A stretch of 64,000 bases of DNA, taken from assembly GCA_947034885.2 (NCBI GenBank), contig OX344757.2, positions 3,100,001 to 3,164,000 on the forward strand. Direction: 5' to 3'. A program made the position numbers and the translations under genes. This DNA comes from Thuidium tamariscinum. Taxonomy: Eukaryota > Streptophyta > Bryopsida > Hypnales > Thuidiaceae. Positions 60,061-64,000 of this stretch are shown piece by piece (the stretch's first letter is position 1; each line of letters opens with the position of its first letter). A model generated the notes under the pieces. The model had not been told where the DNA came from. It worked only from the letters and a program-made list of their open reading frames with translations, and did not search any database.

Positions 60061-61685
60061 CTACATGTTGAGTCCCATTTTCAAGCCCCACCCAAAAGGA
60101 AACAAGGGATTGTAGTACAGTCAAACCTCGATAAGTGTTAGGAGTTGGGAGCGTACTTTTAGGTAACACTTAGGCACTATTAACACATAACACTTATAGA
60201 GGGTGATGCCGATGATTTATAACACTTATAAAAAATAACATTAAGAAGAATTAAAAAGGCAAATACATAGCATTTGTAGAAAAAATGGATGAAATTACAA
60301 AATATTGATTCATTATTCATCTAAGTCCGTTGAAAGAAATAATCAATAGTACTTTGGCGAGTTTCTGCTATACGCCAAGATTCTACTTCCTTTTCTAGTG
60401 CTTCAATATTCCTAATAGATAACATGGTGTCATTAGGTCTTTGCTTCAAAAACTTCTTTAAAGTTTGAAGAGCACTACCTACATCTTGAAAGCCTACGAC
60501 CTCTTATACTATGTAGTTTCTAGAATGGACATCTAGAATCATTTTGCAACTAGAAACTATTACTTTACCTCAAAATTATCTCCCCCCAAGCGATGGCTCT
60601 TACGAAAAGCCTTTTTTTGGAAACTTATCACTTATTGAGGTAAAATTAACAAAGTCGGGAGCGCGACATTGCGTAACACTTAACACATAACACTTACTAG
60701 TCTTAATTTTAAGGGAGCGGAAATCTCCCTAACACATATAGAGTTTTAACACTTATCGAGGTAACACTTATTGAGGTCTGACTGTACTTGTCCCCGACAA
60801 TCATGGGCAACTGCTCCACACGGCGAAACCAAGTCCTGGCCAACTTCCCTTGAAACTCGAAGCTGCCGAAGAGCACCTCCGCCATGCCGCGGCCTTCGGA
60901 GCCTGGCAGCCAGGCCGCGACGAACGCATTCATGTAGCCGAGGTAAGGCTCCACCACCAGCGGTCGGCCGGAGACGAGGATTACCACGCAGGCGACGTTG
61001 GAGCAAGGCCGGGTAAGGCGCCGGCATGTTGAGATTGTTGAGGTTGTCGCCCTGCACTTCGGCGTAGGGTTGCTCACCCACGACCACGATGGCGTAGTCG
61101 AAGTTTTTGCCCTTGGCGTAGTTCGTGGAGGGAGTGGCTTGGTAGTCCACTTGGGTGGTTTTGCTCACCACTTGCCGGATGCCACCCAGGATCGTGGTCC
61201 CTGAAAAACAAAACAATGCAGCAAATGGGAACAGACGACGAATTAGTATCGTGACAGTCTTCTGCACGGCAAGAGGCTCAAATTCTTAATAAGAAATGCC
61301 TGGGAAATTCAACAAACAAACAGACACTGTGCCAAGGAGCATGTTAGAGGATATATCTAGTACAGTGAAATGCAATCTCTGTGTGAACGAAACAGAAGTT
61401 TTAAGGATTACTGGATTAGTGACAGTGGCATAACAAGGGTGAGCGGGTGTTTTTTTGAGTTGAGGTGGAGAGTCTTTGATTACCTCTGGTGGTTGAACCT
61501 TTGGAGCCTTGCCAACTGATAGTCCAGCCTCCACATTGCAAACGAATGTCTTTAGCGTGAGCTCCCACAACTAAGATCTTCTTAGCAAACTTGTTCAACG
61601 GCAAAATTTTCTTTCTTAAACCGTCGCCGTTCTTCAAGAGCACTAGGGACTTTCGCACTGCTTCTCGTGCTAACGTCCCATGCGA
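60061..61685 (-). pseudogene. GH3 beta-glucosidase-like gene, 3' end, disrupted
   Basis: C-terminal part of a plant glycoside hydrolase family 3 exo-beta-glucosidase, normally a secreted or wall enzyme. Exon 61484-61685 encodes [16 protein letters not shown] and [12 protein letters not shown]. The intron 61201-61483 has GT...AG ends and keeps the frame (TTRG|TTILGG). The last exon encodes FDYAIVVVGEQPYAE, then a shift by one base near 61010, with about 8 expected residues missing, then VACVVILVSGRPLVVEPY, AAWLPGSEGRGMAEVLFG and ARTWFRRVEQLPM. A 667-bp pogo-like element at 60118-60784 interrupts the next codon. Beyond it the frame resumes as NPLFPFGWGLKMGLNM and stops at 60061. The N-terminal catalytic barrel is absent: TPR-gene exons lie upstream on the same strand. 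The truncation, the shift and the insertion make it a pseudogene, unless distant exons exist outside the window. Confidence 0.85.
60118..60784 (-). mobile_element. Pogo-like element inserted in the GH3 last exon
   Basis: This 667-bp element lies between TA dinucleotides (60116-60117, 60785-60786). The ends are CAGTCAAACCTCGATAAGTG and, complemented, CAGTCAGACCTCAATAAGTG. The motif AACACTTA or its complement recurs about ten times near the two ends. On the - strand a frame ending at 60321 reads ALQTLKKFLKQRPNDTMLSI...EALEKEVESWRIAETRQST, resembling the C-terminal tail of a Tigger/CENP-B-like transposase. The catalytic domain is missing, so it is an internally deleted, non-autonomous derivative. 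Confidence 0.85.
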
Positions 61686-63086
61686 CTGCAACCAATTACA
61701 AAATGATGAAACACGGTTAAAGGATTAATCTCACCATTGAGATGAGAATTTTGACATATAAGGAGGAGGTTACTTCACTTGATCCCGTTTCCTTGACTAA
61801 TCATAAAACATAAATCTAGACCATTGACCAGTCCTAATGTTTAGAGTCTTGTGTTAGATAAATGTCAGAAATTTTGAGCCTCGAATTGCACCAATTTAAT
61901 GAAGTTGACAATACCGACCCCCGTACGTTGCCAATTGCAACTCAGTGCTTCCCATATGCTTGATTGATCTTCATATAGCAAGTTTGCTGGAAAAATTAAA
62001 TGGCTACATGGCTTGCATCTTAGCTGAAATCTAACTAGTTTTGAAATATTTTGAAATCTAACTAAGACAATGATGAATTTTAAAAAACTGAATTTGAAAG
62101 TGCCATAGCTACTTTGGGAACTCTAATTAATTATTTGGAAACAATGTGTTGCCCCTACCTTATGCGTATGGTATATGAAAAATAAAAATTCCAATACTCT
62201 GATTACTCTCCCTTGTGAAGTTGGGGACAAGCGAAGGGTTCAGCTCACATTGGCCCTTGAATCCCCCATGTAACTCATTTTTACACTTTGACCATAAACA
62301 TGGATCTAGAAGCACTCCAATGTCCAATAATATTTGGACAATGTACAGTTCTTGTTACAACTTGGATGAAAGTCATCCAAATTTCTAGGGATATTTTATG
62401 AAGTTGTCCTAACCAAGGGTTGGATTTGGTGTTACTAGAATACATGTTTTTCTAAAATTACGAGTGTGAAAATTTGTAAAGTGGTTGACCAAGCCAAAAA
62501 TTGCATTGACTCTAGTTCAAACATGAAATTGCAAAAATAAGGTTATAGAATCAAAGAACACAAAAATTCCAAAAAAATCACCATGTCAAGAGAACCTCAT
62601 TACAAATCCATTCCAACAAAATTTACTCAAAAAATGATAATATTTTACTTGTAATTGAATTTCAAAGGAATTTTGAATTTCTCCTTTCAAAATTAGTAGA
62701 AAAGTATTGGTGATAGCATTGGTGATTCTAATTGCATGCATACCCTCTAGAACTTCTATTTGCATCTCACTTCCAAAATTTTCTTCCAAATAGAACTTTA
62801 TGATGATTCTTCGAAAATTGGCAATTTTAGAGGTGAGTCTCGCTTACGGGTTAAAAACCGAATTATTTCTACACTATGACCATAATAAACACGGAGTACG
62901 AAAACAAAACACCCCCTCAGCAGTCAACACTAAAAAAAGAATCCCCCGGTATATAGAAGCCTCTTGGATAAGCACCCACCTGTCCACCAACTCTTTCACA
63001 ACCGACTCTTTCACAACCAAGTAAGAGAATAATAACAAAGAGGAAAATCTATTCAAATTTCATAAAGTAAAAGAAAATTCGTGTAC
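61686..63086. other. Gap between GH3 and TPR exons
   Basis: I searched the - strand for upstream GH3 exons and downstream TPR exons and found none. At 62990-63017 a 14-bp unit (CTCTTTCACAACCR) is duplicated beside a TATATAGAAG stretch. This may be part of a retrotransposon LTR, but no second copy or primer-binding site is present. Confidence 0.4.
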
Positions 63087-63951
63087 CTCTGCAATGCGTC
63101 GCACAGCTTGTAAGCTTGTTGCGAGTGGCCAACTCCGCCCTCCTAGATTTTATCCACGCCACGACTTGACGAGTATTGAGACATGAAAATAAGAGCATGG
63201 TCCATGAACTTCATAATGACATCCAAGAACAACTTCCTCCTCACATTGTGCCAAATCCATGCCAAAAACCTCTTCAACTTCGCATTCAAACCAGAGATAG
63301 AATTTCATTACAGGCTTTCGCATACGGGTGGTGAGGTGCACACCTCTCAAGTATTGGGAGCGAATCACGAATAAGATACTCTGCATCACCTGACTTACCC
63401 TGGAGCCGTAGTACCTGCAACAGTCACTTCCAAACATAAACGCCATCATGTACTCTGGTGAATTTCATTAAATGGAAATATTCCTGTAGAATGGTGCAAC
63501 ATTCCATTAAAATGACACTGAAAATGTCGAAAATGACACGACATTTCATTAAATTGACACTAAATGTGTCCAAAACAGCAAAAAAAACCCCACCATTATA
63601 ATGAAATTTACCATAGTACATAACATTGCAAGTATTTTGAGGGCACGATTTTCTGAGATTTTCATGATCAACAAAGAGAAGAGAAATCAAACTCTTTGTT
63701 CATCAATATTCGTCACTCCAGGAATAGGTCAACTTATATTCTTGAGGATGCTGTTTGATCGACATGAAAGTGCTAAGAAAAGCTACGTAGGAAGTTCAAA
63801 ATGATCCAAATCCAGGAAAGCGTGACTTAAATAGAGGAATCGGTCACTAAAAAGAATTAAACCAAATGCAAGCAGTAATACAAACCTCTGCCAAATGAAA
63901 CATCGTGTTGGCGTAGTCTGGGTGACTGGGCCCCAGCTTCCTCTCCTTAAG
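63087..63951 (-). CDS. Kinesin-light-chain-related TPR protein, partial exons
   Basis: TPR repeats of this family mediate protein-protein contacts; plant relatives associate with the cytoskeleton. Exon 63886-63951 is framed by CCCTCAG| and GAG|GTTTGT and encodes LKERKLGPSHPDYANTMFHL-AE, a typical TPR helix pair. Exon 63344-63414 (TTGCAG| ... GAGAG|GTGTGC) continues in phase 0 with VLRLQGKSGDAEYLIRDSLP-ILE. Exon 63087-63142 (ATCTAG| ... AGAG|GTACAC) contains EGGVGHSQQAYKLCDALQR, matching the following EEGG-G segment of the family. The second and third exons do not join in phase as I read the sites, so either a boundary is wrong or the gene is damaged. The remaining 5' exons lie beyond the window and no 3' exons were found. 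Confidence 0.65.
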
Positions 63952-64000
63952 CTGAGGGCAAACACACAAAATTTAAACACGTTTCTTACAGAGATGAGCT

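Noticed and set aside
60709..61077. Reading the GH3 last exon as ending in SVKTLYVLGRFPLP.
   Set aside because: Those residues are translated from the transposon end, not from the gene; the true end resumes after the insertion at 60117.
62820..63060. Copia-like solo LTR suspected from TATATA and GTTGACTGCTGAGGGGGTG on the - strand.
   Set aside because: No TG...CA ends with a 5-bp duplication could be fixed.

Overview
The window looks like nuclear DNA of a land plant. It is AT-rich and gene-poor, with intron-containing gene fragments of plant type (F-box/kelch proteins, a glycoside hydrolase family 3 beta-glucosidase-like gene, a kinesin-light-chain-related TPR gene). Non-autonomous DNA transposons are densely packed between small, less AT-rich gene islands. 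The species cannot be fixed from sequence alone; the F-box proteins suggest a non-seed plant to me, but weakly. There are no operons, CRISPR arrays or rRNA genes, and I saw no tRNA gene.

Layout. 1-7.7 kb: AT-rich DNA with a self-nested copy of an unassigned TIR family ('family A', 4-bp target duplications), a TTAA-flanked element ('family C'), a MULE-like MITE ('family B') and a CACTA MITE. 7.7-13.9 kb: a gene island with one F-box/kelch gene on the + strand, two broken relatives downstream and two hairpin MITEs. 13.9-28.3 kb: a repeat sea dominated by two inverted copies of a 1.3-kb repeat ('family E', with 78-bp tandem units) about 7 kb apart, and another C element. 28.3-31.2 kb: a TTAA element end ('family D') and a 2.3-kb pogo-like transposon with a decayed DDE transposase. 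31.7-33.1 kb: a second F-box/kelch gene on the - strand. 35.1-42.7 kb: a chain of four TTAA-delimited elements, each pair sharing one TTAA. One of them holds four further insertions, each with its own type of target duplication. 42.7-60 kb: more C, D, E, B and A copies, CACTA and Tourist-like hairpin MITEs, and three GC-rich patches window-wide. 60.06-61.69 kb: the 3' end of a GH3 gene on the - strand, interrupted by a pogo-like element at a TA. 63.09-64.0 kb: exons of a TPR/kinesin-light-chain-related gene on the - strand, running off the window.

How the parts relate. The two F-box genes share architecture and the phase of the intron in front of the F-box exon; with the two pseudogenes they look like a small birth-and-death cluster of ubiquitin-ligase adaptors. 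Most other sequence is transposon, and the nesting gives a relative insertion order. No complete autonomous transposase is present, so these families were presumably mobilised by proteins encoded elsewhere. Boundaries and target duplications were read by eye. Family names A-E, and F for a duplicated segment, are local labels only.
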